NCBI GenBank assembly: GCA_023437225.1
Contig: JAEZGS010000026.1
Span: 1 to 64,000 of the forward strand
Source: Bacteroidota bacterium
GTDB taxonomy: Bacteria > Bacteroidota > Bacteroidia > Chitinophagales > Chitinophagaceae
Reading direction: 5' to 3'
DNA: 64,000 nucleotides
In this document: one piece after another, positions 51,328 through 59,328 of the stretch
Numbering within the stretch: position 1 is the first letter of the stretch
How the letters are laid out: every line of letters begins with the position of its first letter
The notes under the pieces: generated by a model
Seen by the model: only the letters and a program-made list of their open reading frames with translations
Told to the model about the DNA's origin: nothing
Database searches by the model: none
Program-made: the position numbers and the translations under genes

Positions 51328-53760
51328 TTATGATTTCCTTACTTCCGCACCGAGATCTTTCTCCAATACCGTCATGATCTTCCCCATCATTCCATCGATC
51401 TCTTTATCCGTCATCGTCTTTTCTTCATCAAGGAAAGTGAAACTAAGGGCCAGTGACTTTCTATCGGCACCCATCTTCTCACTTTCAAATATGTCAAACA
51501 AGTTAATTGAAGTTAGCTTTTGAACCTTCGCCTGGCGAATAGTTTTTTCAACTGTTGCATATTCTAAGGACTTAGGTAAGATGATCGACAGATCGCGATA
51601 GACTGGTTGTTGTTTGGGCAGTTCACGATACTGGATCTTTTGTTTTGCAATTTCAGTAAGTACGGCATCCCAAAGTATGTCTGCATAATAAACAGGTTGA
51701 CGGATATCAAACCGACTTAGTTCCTGCCCGGATACCATTCCACAAAGTCCAAGCTGCACGTTTCCAAAATTTATACTCATCGCCGCATCAAACTTATCGT
51801 TATCTATCGCTTCAAACGTTACGCTAACAATACCGAGCTGATGTAAGATTCCCTGCAATGCGCCTTTCATCTGGTAGAAATCAGTCGCGGTTGCTTTTTG
51901 TTTCCACGAATTATCCGATCGGTTGCCCGTTATATACAGACAGAGGTGAAGAAATTCGTTGTACTTATCGTCAGCCTGCTTCTCATAAGTTTTTCCAAAC
52001 TCGAACAATTGCAGGTTATTATTCTTCCTGTTTAAATTATACGCAATCGCCTCCAATCCTGTTTCAAGCATCGAAGGGCGCATGATGTTGTGCACCGCAC
52101 TGAGATTGTTGAGCAACCGCACTGCATTGCCAAGATCTTTCTCTTCGAAATATGCCGCGTTGGTGATTGAGTTGGTGAAGATCTCATTATAGCCAGAAGC
52201 GGCCAGGTGCGCTGCGATCTTTTCCTGCGCGGCCATTTTATAAGCATCCTGTTCAACAGCGGGAGAGATGGAGATCGAGGTAGGTATCGCTACGTTATCA
52301 AGCCCATCGATGCGCATGATCTCTTCCACGATGTCCGCCTGCAGGCTGATGTCCGGTTTACTGTACGGAACCGAAACTCTAATATCATCAATGCCTTCTT
52401 TATCGATCTCAAAACCCAGGGATTGTAATATTTTTTTTACCGTATCGGGATGATAATTCTTGCCACTAAGCTTCTTGAGATAATGGTACTTCAATGAAAC
52501 CTGTGTCTTCTCTTTTGGTGCAGGATATACATCGATGATCTCTGATGCGATCTCACCTCCTGCGATATCACGTATCATCATGGCAGCGCGTTTCAAAACC
52601 TGCACCGTATTACTGATGTCAACATTCTTCTCAAAGCGGGCCGCAGCCTCAGTGCGGAGGTTGTGTCGGAAAGAAGTCTTTCGGATGTCTATAGGATTGA
52701 ACCAGGCACTCTCAAGAAAAATGTTTCTTGATTCTTTTTTCACGCCACTGGTTGCACCTCCGAAAACTCCGGCGAGGCACATGGGTTCTTCATCCCCATT
52801 ACAAATGATCAGGTCTTCAGCGCTGAGCTTTCGATCTTTTTCATCAAGCGATAGAAAGCTGGTTCCCTCGGGGAGATTCTTCACTATGATCCTGTTGCCG
52901 CTGACCTTTTCGAGATCAAATGCATGAAGCGGTTGACCGGTTTCATGCAAGATGAAGTTCGTGATGTCTACAATATTGTTTATTGGTCTTTGGCCGATGG
53001 CGAGGAGTTTATTTTTTAGCCATTCGGGAGACTCTGCAACAGTAACACCGGTGATAGAAACGCCGCTGTATCGACGGCATGCATCTGTATTTTCTATTGC
53101 AACCGTCACGGGGTGGGTATTGGCTGCTGCCTTGAAACTATTGTTATATGGGCTCTTTACCCGAAGGTCTTTTTTGTCGTGGTGCACCAGGTAAGCGCAA
53201 ACATCGCGGGCAACTCCCAGATGGCTCATTGCATCCATCCTGTTTGGAGTCAGTCCGATCTCGTAAACAATGTCAGTATAATGATTGAAGTGCTCTGTCA
53301 ATGCCGTACCTGGTTTCCAGTCCGCAGGCAATACCATGATACCAGAATGATCTTCACTCAGACCAATTTCATCTTCGGCGCAGATCATGCCATAGCTTTC
53401 CACACCACGGATCTTCGCAACCTTCATTGTTACTGGCTCCCCTTTTACAGGATGTATGGTTGTACCCGTTGGCGCTACAACTACTTTTTGTCCAACGGCA
53501 ACATTCGAAGCGCCACATACAATTTGCAATGGCTCAGCAGAGCCGATGTTCACAGAAGTCAGTTTCAGCTTGTCTGCATTTGGATGTGGTTCGGAGCTCA
53601 GTACTTCACCCACAACAAGTCCTTTCAGTCCGCCTTTGAAGTTTTCAAAGGTTTCCATGCCCTCCACTTCAAGGCCTATTGAAGTCAGAATTTTTGCCAG
53701 TCTTTCGGGATCAATGCTCACCGGGAGGTATTCGCTCAGCCAGTTATAAGAGATAGTCAT
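51328..53760 (-). CDS. pheT: Phenylalanine--tRNA ligase beta subunit
   Basis: PheT forms the alpha2-beta2 synthetase with PheS. The 810-residue protein has the EMAP/tRNA-binding domain (GEVLSSEPHPNADKLKLTSV at about 51-70), the B3/4 editing domain, the B5 domain, and the C-terminal anticodon-binding domain (YRDLSIILPKSLEYATVEK). Length is normal. pheS is not in the window. First gene of the pheT, coiled-coil, zapA transcript. Confidence 0.96.
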   Translation of the reverse strand: MTISYNWLSEYLPVSIDPERLAKILTSIGLEVEGMETFENFKGGLKGLVVGEVLSSEPHPNADKLKLTSVNIGSAEPLQIVCGASNVAVGQKVVVAPTGTTIHPVKGEPVTMKVAKIRGVESYGMICAEDEIGLSEDHSGIMVLPADWKPGTALTEHFNHYTDIVYEIGLTPNRMDAMSHLGVARDVCAYLVHHDKKDLRVKSPYNNSFKAAANTHPVTVAIENTDACRRYSGVSITGVTVAESPEWLKNKLLAIGQRPINNIVDITNFILHETGQPLHAFDLEKVSGNRIIVKNLPEGTSFLSLDEKDRKLSAEDLIICNGDEEPMCLAGVFGGATSGVKKESRNIFLESAWFNPIDIRKTSFRHNLRTEAAARFEKNVDISNTVQVLKRAAMMIRDIAGGEIASEIIDVYPAPKEKTQVSLKYHYLKKLSGKNYHPDTVKKILQSLGFEIDKEGIDDIRVSVPYSKPDISLQADIVEEIMRIDGLDNVAIPTSISISPAVEQDAYKMAAQEKIAAHLAASGYNEIFTNSITNAAYFEEKDLGNAVRLLNNLSAVHNIMRPSMLETGLEAIAYNLNRKNNNLQLFEFGKTYEKQADDKYNEFLHLCLYITGNRSDNSWKQKATATDFYQMKGALQGILHQLGIVSVTFEAIDNDKFDAAMSINFGNVQLGLCGMVSGQELSRFDIRQPVYYADILWDAVLTEIAKQKIQYRELPKQQPVYRDLSIILPKSLEYATVEKTIRQAKVQKLTSINLFDIFESEKMGADRKSLALSFTFLDEEKTMTDKEIDGMMGKIMTVLEKDLGAEVRKS

Positions 53761-53789
53761 GTCGTTTGTGATTTGCTTTTGTCGGTCGG

Positions 53790-53824
53790 CAAAGATAATG
53801 GTTTCGTTCGCCCTTAAGTTTCAA
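53790..53824 (-). promoter_or_regulatory. Promoter of pheT
   Basis: On the minus strand TTG at 53824-53822 and TATCTTTG at 53797-53790 lie 24 bp apart, one base more than the usual range. The -7 box is 29 bp before the pheT ATG. Confidence 0.6.
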
Positions 53825-53899
53825 AACATGCCTGGGACAACCATGTTTTTGTTGGTGAATAATCAAAAAAAAGCCCGTGTTTCTTTGCGCACATTTGCA

Positions 53900-53970
53900 T
53901 GTGTATAAACTTGCGCCTGCCACGCAAAACTTTTCTTTTTTGTGAATTGCGACATTTTTACTGTGGATAA
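53900..53970 (+). promoter_or_regulatory. Two perfect DnaA boxes upstream of dnaB
   Basis: TGTGTATAA (53900-53908) and TGTGGATAA (53962-53970) are both exact complements of the DnaA box TTATNCACA and have the same orientation, 62 bp apart. A weaker TGTGAATTG lies between them (53941-53949). AT-rich DNA follows (54014-54060). The rest of the 399-bp gap 53761-54159 holds the pheT promoter, the repeats at 54082 and no gene. Confidence 0.6.
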
Positions 53971-54081
53971 ACTCTTCTCTTTGTTAATAAGCCTGTTAGC
54001 CGACTGTCAACAAAGTTTTTTATATTGATCATAAGATAGCAATTTTTCTCCCTTTATATTCGCCCTCCGGCAGACGTTCGA

Positions 54082-54125
54082 GTAACATTGAGGTAATATT
54101 CCGGTAACGTTTTGGTAACATCATT
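54082..54125 (+). repeat. Four phased 11-bp repeats before dnaB
   Basis: Units start at 54082, 54093, 54104 and 54115: GTAACATTGAG, GTAATATTCCG, GTAACGTTTTG and GTAACATCATT. The shared core is GTAAYRTY, placed once per helical turn. The dnaB ATG is 34 bp further on. Confidence 0.75.
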
Positions 54126-54159
54126 TTCATCTGAACAACCCTATTTCTAATCGCATAAC

Positions 54160-55728
54160 ATGGATCTCACCAACATAAACAAGGACCGAAAGAACAGGCG
54201 AAAAGCAGGGCCGGACCTGGCCCCGATGGTATATGGAAAAGTGCCTCCGCAGGCTAAAGATTTGGAAGAAGCGGTACTTGGTGCGATCATGCTTGAAAAG
54301 AGCGCATTTGACTCAGTGGTAGAGATCCTTAAGCCCGAATGTTTTTATGTTGACGGACATCAGCGGATCTATCGTGCAATGCAGGGATTGCAACAAAAGA
54401 ACCAGCCGATCGACATACTTACGGTGGTGGAAGAATTGCGCATGCGCGAGGAACTTGACCTGGTCGGTGGCCCTTACTATGTCACACGCCTGACCAACTC
54501 TGTGGTTTCATCAGCAAACATCGAAGCACACTCAAGGATCATTCTTCAGAAATTTATACAGCGTGAGCTAATTCGAATTAGCAGCGAGATCATCGGTGAT
54601 GCTTATGAAGACAGCACCGATGTGTTCGATTTGCTTGACGATGCAGAAAGCAAATTGTTTGAGATCACCAACAATCACCTGCGAAAGAATTTTGACAGCA
54701 TCGATACCGTGCTTGTGAAGACTGTCCAGCGCATTGAAGATATGCGTCACCGCAAGGAAGATATCACAGGTGTGCCCTCAGGTTTTCCTTCACTCGATGC
54801 CATTACGTATGGTTGGCAGCCCACCGATCTCATCATCCTTGCCGCACGTCCTGCGGTGGGTAAAACAGCATTCGTGTTGAACCTTGCGCGAAATGCGGCA
54901 CTGCATCCAACCAAGCCTACGCCAGTAGCGGTTTTCAGCCTTGAAATGAGTTCTGCCCAATTGGTGCAGCGTATTCTTGCCGCTGAAAGTGAGATTTGGC
55001 TGGAAAAGATCTCGAGAGGCAAGCTGGAAGAACATGAGATGAAACAATTGTATGCGAAAGGCATACAGCGACTCGCTCAGGCACCCATCTACATCGATGA
55101 TACCGCAGCACTGAACATTTTTGAACTGCGTGCGAAGTGCCGCAGGTTGAAGAACAAACACAACATCGGTATAATTCTGATTGACTACCTGCAGTTGATG
55201 AGCGGCACCGGCGACCGTAATAGCAATCGTGAACAGGAGATCAGTCGCATCTCTCGCGACCTTAAAGGTCTCGCTAAAGAATTGCAGGTTCCGATCATTG
55301 CGCTTTCGCAGTTAAGTCGTGAAGTTGAAAAACGTAAAGACGGCAATAAGATGCCGCAGTTGAGTGACCTTCGTGAATCCGGTGCCATTGAACAGGATGC
55401 CGATATGGTAATGTTCCTTTATCGACCTGAATACTATGACATCACGGCCAATGAGTTTGGTGAAAGTAATAAAGGGGAAACGCACGTACGAATTGCGAAG
55501 CACCGTAATGGTACGCTCGATACGGTCAAGCTTCGCGCAATGTTGCACATCCAGAAATTTGCCGAGTTTGATGGCGATGATTTTAGTAACCTCGGCATCA
55601 GTGGCGGAAACTGGAAACCTGTAACACCATCTGACAGTAACGATGGCGCAGGAGGGGCAAAACTGTACATTCAAACTGGCTCTAGAATGAACGACCTGCC
55701 GATGGATGATGAAGAGCCTCCATTCTAA
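54160..55728 (+). CDS. dnaB: Replicative DNA helicase DnaB
   Basis: DnaB is the hexameric helicase of the replication fork. The 522-residue protein has the N-terminal helical domain (PPQAKDLEEAVLGAIML), a linker, and the RecA-type motor with Walker A RPAVGKT at 230-236 and SLEMSSAQLVQRI. The sequence IILIDYLQLMSG is Walker B and ALSQLSREVEKR follows. No intein interrupts it. The tail of about 40 residues is Gly/Asp-rich. rsmE starts 5 bp downstream. Confidence 0.97.
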   Translation: MDLTNINKDRKNRRKAGPDLAPMVYGKVPPQAKDLEEAVLGAIMLEKSAFDSVVEILKPECFYVDGHQRIYRAMQGLQQKNQPIDILTVVEELRMREELDLVGGPYYVTRLTNSVVSSANIEAHSRIILQKFIQRELIRISSEIIGDAYEDSTDVFDLLDDAESKLFEITNNHLRKNFDSIDTVLVKTVQRIEDMRHRKEDITGVPSGFPSLDAITYGWQPTDLIILAARPAVGKTAFVLNLARNAALHPTKPTPVAVFSLEMSSAQLVQRILAAESEIWLEKISRGKLEEHEMKQLYAKGIQRLAQAPIYIDDTAALNIFELRAKCRRLKNKHNIGIILIDYLQLMSGTGDRNSNREQEISRISRDLKGLAKELQVPIIALSQLSREVEKRKDGNKMPQLSDLRESGAIEQDADMVMFLYRPEYYDITANEFGESNKGETHVRIAKHRNGTLDTVKLRAMLHIQKFAEFDGDDFSNLGISGGNWKPVTPSDSNDGAGGAKLYIQTGSRMNDLPMDDEEPPF

Positions 55729-55733
55729 TCGTT

Positions 55734-56441
55734 ATGGACCTGTTTTACATCGAACCTGCACTCGCGGGAAATGATCATATTCAATTATCAGAAGAAACAT
55801 CCCGACATGTTGTGGCTGTCATGAGAATGCGTTCCGGAGACAGACTGCAGCTTGCGGATGGCAATGGCAATCTACTTACGGCGGAGATCAATGAGGCACA
55901 CAAGAAACATTGTACCGTTAATGTCTTGGATAGGCAATTTTTCCAGCGCAATACAAGAGAGCTGATCCTTGCGGTATCCCTGCTAAAAAATACATCGCGC
56001 TTTGAGTGGATGCTTGAGAAGGTCACGGAAATTGGTATTACACGAATCGTTCCTCTTTTTTGCGCAAGAACCGAGAAGCAGCAATTTCGTTTCGACAGGA
56101 TGAAGAACATTCTCGAAAGCGCCATGATGCAATCGAATCAATACTGGTTGCCCGGGTTGGACCACCCAACCCCGGTGTCGGCGTTTATCGATGGTATAGA
56201 GGCGACTACAAAAATCCTGGTAGCGCATTGCATGGAAGGAGATAAAGTTCCATTGCACCAGGCACTGTCGGATCCCGCCGATTCAACCCTGATAATGATT
56301 GGTCCGGAGGGCGACTTCACTACCGAGGAAGTGCAACAGGTTAAGCAGCATGGCGGACGGGCAGTGTCGCTTGGAGATACAAGACTGCGTACGGAGACGG
56401 CCTGTATTGTAGCAGCCGCTTTATTGAAGAATGTTTTCTAG
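55734..56441 (+). CDS. rsmE: 16S rRNA m3U1498 methyltransferase
   Basis: RsmE methylates U1498 of 16S rRNA. The 235-residue SPOUT-fold protein has an N-terminal PUA-like domain (VVAVMRMRSGDRLQLADGNG) and the C-terminal knot with IGPEGDFTTEEV and SLGDTRLRTETACIVAA. Length is normal. Co-transcribed with dnaB. Confidence 0.95.
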   Translation: MDLFYIEPALAGNDHIQLSEETSRHVVAVMRMRSGDRLQLADGNGNLLTAEINEAHKKHCTVNVLDRQFFQRNTRELILAVSLLKNTSRFEWMLEKVTEIGITRIVPLFCARTEKQQFRFDRMKNILESAMMQSNQYWLPGLDHPTPVSAFIDGIEATTKILVAHCMEGDKVPLHQALSDPADSTLIMIGPEGDFTTEEVQQVKQHGGRAVSLGDTRLRTETACIVAAALLKNVF

Positions 56442-56452
56442 ATCTGTTGTTG

Positions 56453-57493
56453 TCAGAGCTTCCGGCAGATCTTTAATGCGATTGCCGGACCTTCATAAAT
56501 GAAGCCTGTCCACACCTGGACAAGTGAGGCACCTGCGTTTAATTTTTCCCTGGCATCATCGGCAGTGAAGATCCCGCCCGATGCAATGATCGGCAGGTTG
56601 CCGTTTGTTTTCTTATGTATGTATCGAACGATGGAAGTTGCTTTTTCACGAAGGGGCGCGCCACTCAGACCGCCTGCACCGATCTTCTCTACGTCGGATG
56701 GAGGGGATTGCGAAAGATTGTCGCGCGAAATGGTTGTATTGCTTGCTACCAATCCGTCCAGTTGGATCTCCATTGCCAGATCGATCACATCATCAAGTTG
56801 CTCCACTGTAAGGTCGGGTGCGATCTTAAGAAGCAAAGGTTTTGGATGTGGTTGCTGGTTGTTTATTGTCTGGAGGTGTGAGAGGATCTTGCGAAGCGAT
56901 TCCTTCTCCTGCAGTTCGCGCAGGCCCGGTGTGTTTGGTGAACTGACATTAACAACGAAAAAATCAACGAGGTCAAAGAGTTCGCGGAAGCAGATCTCGT
57001 AATCTTTCCATGCCTCGTCATTTGGCGTTGCCTTATTCTTCCCAATGTTGCCGCCAATGACCAACGGGGTTTCACCTTTATATGATGAGCGCCATTTCAA
57101 CAACCGCGAAGCAACAACTTTCACTCCTTCATTGTTGAACCCCATCCTGTTGATTAGAGCTTTATCCTGTGGAAGCCGGAACAGACGTGGCTTTGGATTG
57201 CCGGGTTGCGGTCGCGGCGTAACAGTGCCTATCTCAACAAAGCCGAAACCCAGCGCTTCCAGTTCCTGCATGTACTGCGCGTTCTTATCAAATCCTGCTG
57301 CAAGTCCCACAGGGTTCTTGAAATGGATGCCAAACACATCGCGCTTAAGGCCAGGACTATTGTGAGTATATCGCTTGCCAAGTTGCGAGCGCATAACCCT
57401 GGAAGAACACGCAAGTTTGAAACACGACATTGCAAAATGATGCACATTTTCAGCATCAAAATTAAACAGGAGTTTCCGGATAAGCTGGTACAT
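56453..57493 (-). CDS. pyrD: Dihydroorotate dehydrogenase (quinone)
   Basis: PyrD of class 2 oxidises dihydroorotate to orotate at the inner membrane, using quinone. The 346-residue protein starts MYQLIRKLLFNFDAENVHHF; the first helices are the membrane-binding part typical of class 2. Motifs: NPVGLAAGFDKNA, GFGFVEIGTVTPRPQPGNP, catalytic Ser in NVSSPNTPGLR, and IASGGIFTADDAREKLNAGASLVQ. A longer frame of 9 residues is possible but would cover the -7 element. Confidence 0.95.
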   Translation of the reverse strand: MYQLIRKLLFNFDAENVHHFAMSCFKLACSSRVMRSQLGKRYTHNSPGLKRDVFGIHFKNPVGLAAGFDKNAQYMQELEALGFGFVEIGTVTPRPQPGNPKPRLFRLPQDKALINRMGFNNEGVKVVASRLLKWRSSYKGETPLVIGGNIGKNKATPNDEAWKDYEICFRELFDLVDFFVVNVSSPNTPGLRELQEKESLRKILSHLQTINNQQPHPKPLLLKIAPDLTVEQLDDVIDLAMEIQLDGLVASNTTISRDNLSQSPPSDVEKIGAGGLSGAPLREKATSIVRYIHKKTNGNLPIIASGGIFTADDAREKLNAGASLVQVWTGFIYEGPAIALKICRKL

Positions 57494-57502
57494 ATGGGAC
57501 GC

Positions 57503-57510
57503 CAAAGATA
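57503..57510 (-). promoter_or_regulatory. -7 element of pyrD
   Basis: TATCTTTG on the minus strand, a full TAnnTTTG match, ending nine bases before the ATG. The mRNA would have a leader of only a few bases or none. Confidence 0.5.
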
Positions 57511-57535
57511 CATGAAGCACCCCTTAAAATTGGCG

Positions 57536-57565
57536 TTGCTTATTTGATGTGTTTCATTAATTTTG
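57536..57565 (+). promoter_or_regulatory. Promoter of the thiolase gene
   Basis: TTG at 57536-57538 and TAATTTTG at 57558-57565, 19 bp apart, fit the Bacteroidota promoter. The thiolase ATG is 39 bp further on. Confidence 0.7.
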
Positions 57566-57604
57566 GATAGAAGGTTGCATAAGCAACTATTAAACCGAAC
57601 CATT

Positions 57605-58786
57605 ATGCAGGAAGCCTATATCGTAGCCGGATACCGAACCGCAGTTGGAAAAGCTAAAAAAGGGGGATTTCGATTTACGCGTCCGGATGACCTGGCCGTT
57701 GATGTGATCAAAGGACTGATGGCATCGATGCCCCAGTTGGATCCTTCGAGAGTGGATGACGTGATTGTTGGCAATGCCGTGCCCGAGGCTGAACAGGGAT
57801 TGCAGGTAGGTCGCATTATTGCAGCGCGGGCGCTCGGTTTCCAGGTACCCGGGATGACGGTGAACAGGTATTGTGCTTCCGGATTGGAAACGATATCACT
57901 GGCGACAGCAAAGATCAGAATGGGACAGGCCGATTGCATTATTGCTGGTGGCACCGAAAGTATGAGCATGGTTCCTACCGCCGGCTGGAAAACGGTCCCA
58001 GCGTATTCCATTGCTAAGGATGATCCCGATTATTACCTGAGCATGGGACTTACAGCAGAAGAGGTAGCGAGAGATTATAAAGTGAGCCGGGACGAGCAGG
58101 ATGAGTTTGCATTCAACTCCCATAAAAAAGCACTCACTGCAATTGAGCAGGGTTATTTCAAAGACGGTATTCTTCCCATCGAAGTGGAAGAAGTGTATGT
58201 GAATGAGAAAGGGAAACGTGCAAGCCGTAAATATACTGTTGACACCGATGAAGGTCCACGTGCCGATACGAATATAGATGCATTGGCGAAACTGAAGCCG
58301 GCGTTTTCATTGAATGGAACGGTTACGGCAGGTAACTCCTCGCAGACCTCTGACGGAGCCGCGTTTGTGATGGTAATGAGCGAGAAGATGGTGAATGAAC
58401 TTGGGTTGAAACCTATTGCAAGGCTTGTTAACTGCGTAAGCGCTGGCGTCCATCCCAGGGTGATGGGGATAGGTCCTGTTGAAGCAGTACCAAAAGTGCT
58501 TAAACAAAGTGGCATTAGCATGTCGCAAATCGACCTGGTAGAATTAAATGAAGCGTTCGCCTCGCAGTCGGTTGCAGTGATTCGCGAACTCGACCTGGAT
58601 CCATCGATCGTTAACATTAACGGCGGTGCAATAGCATTAGGTCACCCGCTAGGATGCACCGGTGCGAAGCTGACGATTCAGATCGCAAACGATTTGAAAA
58701 GGCTTGATAAAAAATATGGCATTGTTACAGCATGTGTGGGAGGCGGCCAGGGAATCGCAGGAATCATAGAAAGAATTGGGAATTGA
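57605..58786 (+). CDS. Acetyl-CoA C-acyltransferase (thiolase)
   Basis: A 393-residue thiolase that cleaves 3-ketoacyl-CoA in beta-oxidation or acts on acetoacetyl-CoA. The nucleophile is Cys90 (VNRYCASGLE), His of GGAIALGHPLGCTG and the second Cys of CVGGGQG complete the site. The RYCASGLE form is seen in FadA-like enzymes of this phylum. The ORF's last codons and TGA are part of a 14-bp repeat. Confidence 0.94.
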   Translation: MQEAYIVAGYRTAVGKAKKGGFRFTRPDDLAVDVIKGLMASMPQLDPSRVDDVIVGNAVPEAEQGLQVGRIIAARALGFQVPGMTVNRYCASGLETISLATAKIRMGQADCIIAGGTESMSMVPTAGWKTVPAYSIAKDDPDYYLSMGLTAEEVARDYKVSRDEQDEFAFNSHKKALTAIEQGYFKDGILPIEVEEVYVNEKGKRASRKYTVDTDEGPRADTNIDALAKLKPAFSLNGTVTAGNSSQTSDGAAFVMVMSEKMVNELGLKPIARLVNCVSAGVHPRVMGIGPVEAVPKVLKQSGISMSQIDLVELNEAFASQSVAVIRELDLDPSIVNINGGAIALGHPLGCTGAKLTIQIANDLKRLDKKYGIVTACVGGGQGIAGIIERIGN

Positions 58787-58829
58787 GAATTGGGAATTGA
58801 GAATGGAAATTCAAAATTCCCATTTCTCA
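58773..58829. repeat. 14-bp repeat spanning both stop codons of thiolase and DUF983
   Basis: GAATTGGGAATTGA occurs at 58773-58786, including the thiolase stop TGA, and again at 58787-58800. On the minus strand the DUF983 gene ends AAT TGA GAAATGGGAATT, so its stop is in the same kind of word. The two sides can pair into a long AT-rich hairpin. Confidence 0.85.
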
Positions 58830-59276
58830 ATTCTGCCTATAAAATGATTCGCTGCTATAATCAAACTTTTTCACTGCGTGAGTTTCATAGTCGGGATCGT
58901 AGCTTACAAAAAAGCTAAGCCAGATGGTGCGACTGATCCGCATAAGATACGGCTGTAGGAAAACAAGAATAACAATATTTCCACCAAGCCACCAGAAGAA
59001 TCGATTGTCCTGAATGGACATTCCAATGAGTACATAAAAAGCAACGAAGGTTGCCACCGAAAGGGCTACAGAAAGCGCGTAGCTTACATAGCTTGTCCCA
59101 TACCAAAATCCAACTTCCAATTCATAAGGCTGATCGCAAACGGGACAATTGTTGTGCATCGATAAGGTACGACGCAGTTTCCATGGATTCGGCTGCTTGA
59201 ACATCGGCCCTCTTCTGCAACGCGGGCATTTGCAAGTCAACAGGCTCCAGAAATAATTCGGTTTTGATGCGGCCAT
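58827..59276 (-). CDS. DUF983 family protein
   Basis: A 149-residue protein: CxxC pairs near the N-terminus (CKCPRC and CPVCDQPY, about residues 15-50) form a probable zinc ribbon, followed by two hydrophobic helices (SYALSVALSVATFVAFYVLI and GGNIVILVFLQPYLM). The motif GFWYGTSYVSYALSV is characteristic of DUF983. Function unknown. Stop codon at 58827 lies within the repeat tract it shares with the thiolase. Confidence 0.85.
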   Translation of the reverse strand: MAASKPNYFWSLLTCKCPRCRRGPMFKQPNPWKLRRTLSMHNNCPVCDQPYELEVGFWYGTSYVSYALSVALSVATFVAFYVLIGMSIQDNRFFWWLGGNIVILVFLQPYLMRISRTIWLSFFVSYDPDYETHAVKKFDYSSESFYRQN

Positions 59277-59328
59277 GAGAGTGGATTTGCCTGCAAATGT
59301 AACGCTTTAATATTCGAGCCTGTGAACT

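Noticed and set aside
53761..54159. Calling this region oriC outright
   Set aside because: Two DnaA boxes and phased repeats are suggestive only; no dnaA gene is here and skew cannot be computed from one window by eye.
56440..56472. Terminator between rsmE and pyrD
   Set aside because: AGATCTG/CAGATCT pair with a 19-base loop and hardly any T-run; too weak to call.
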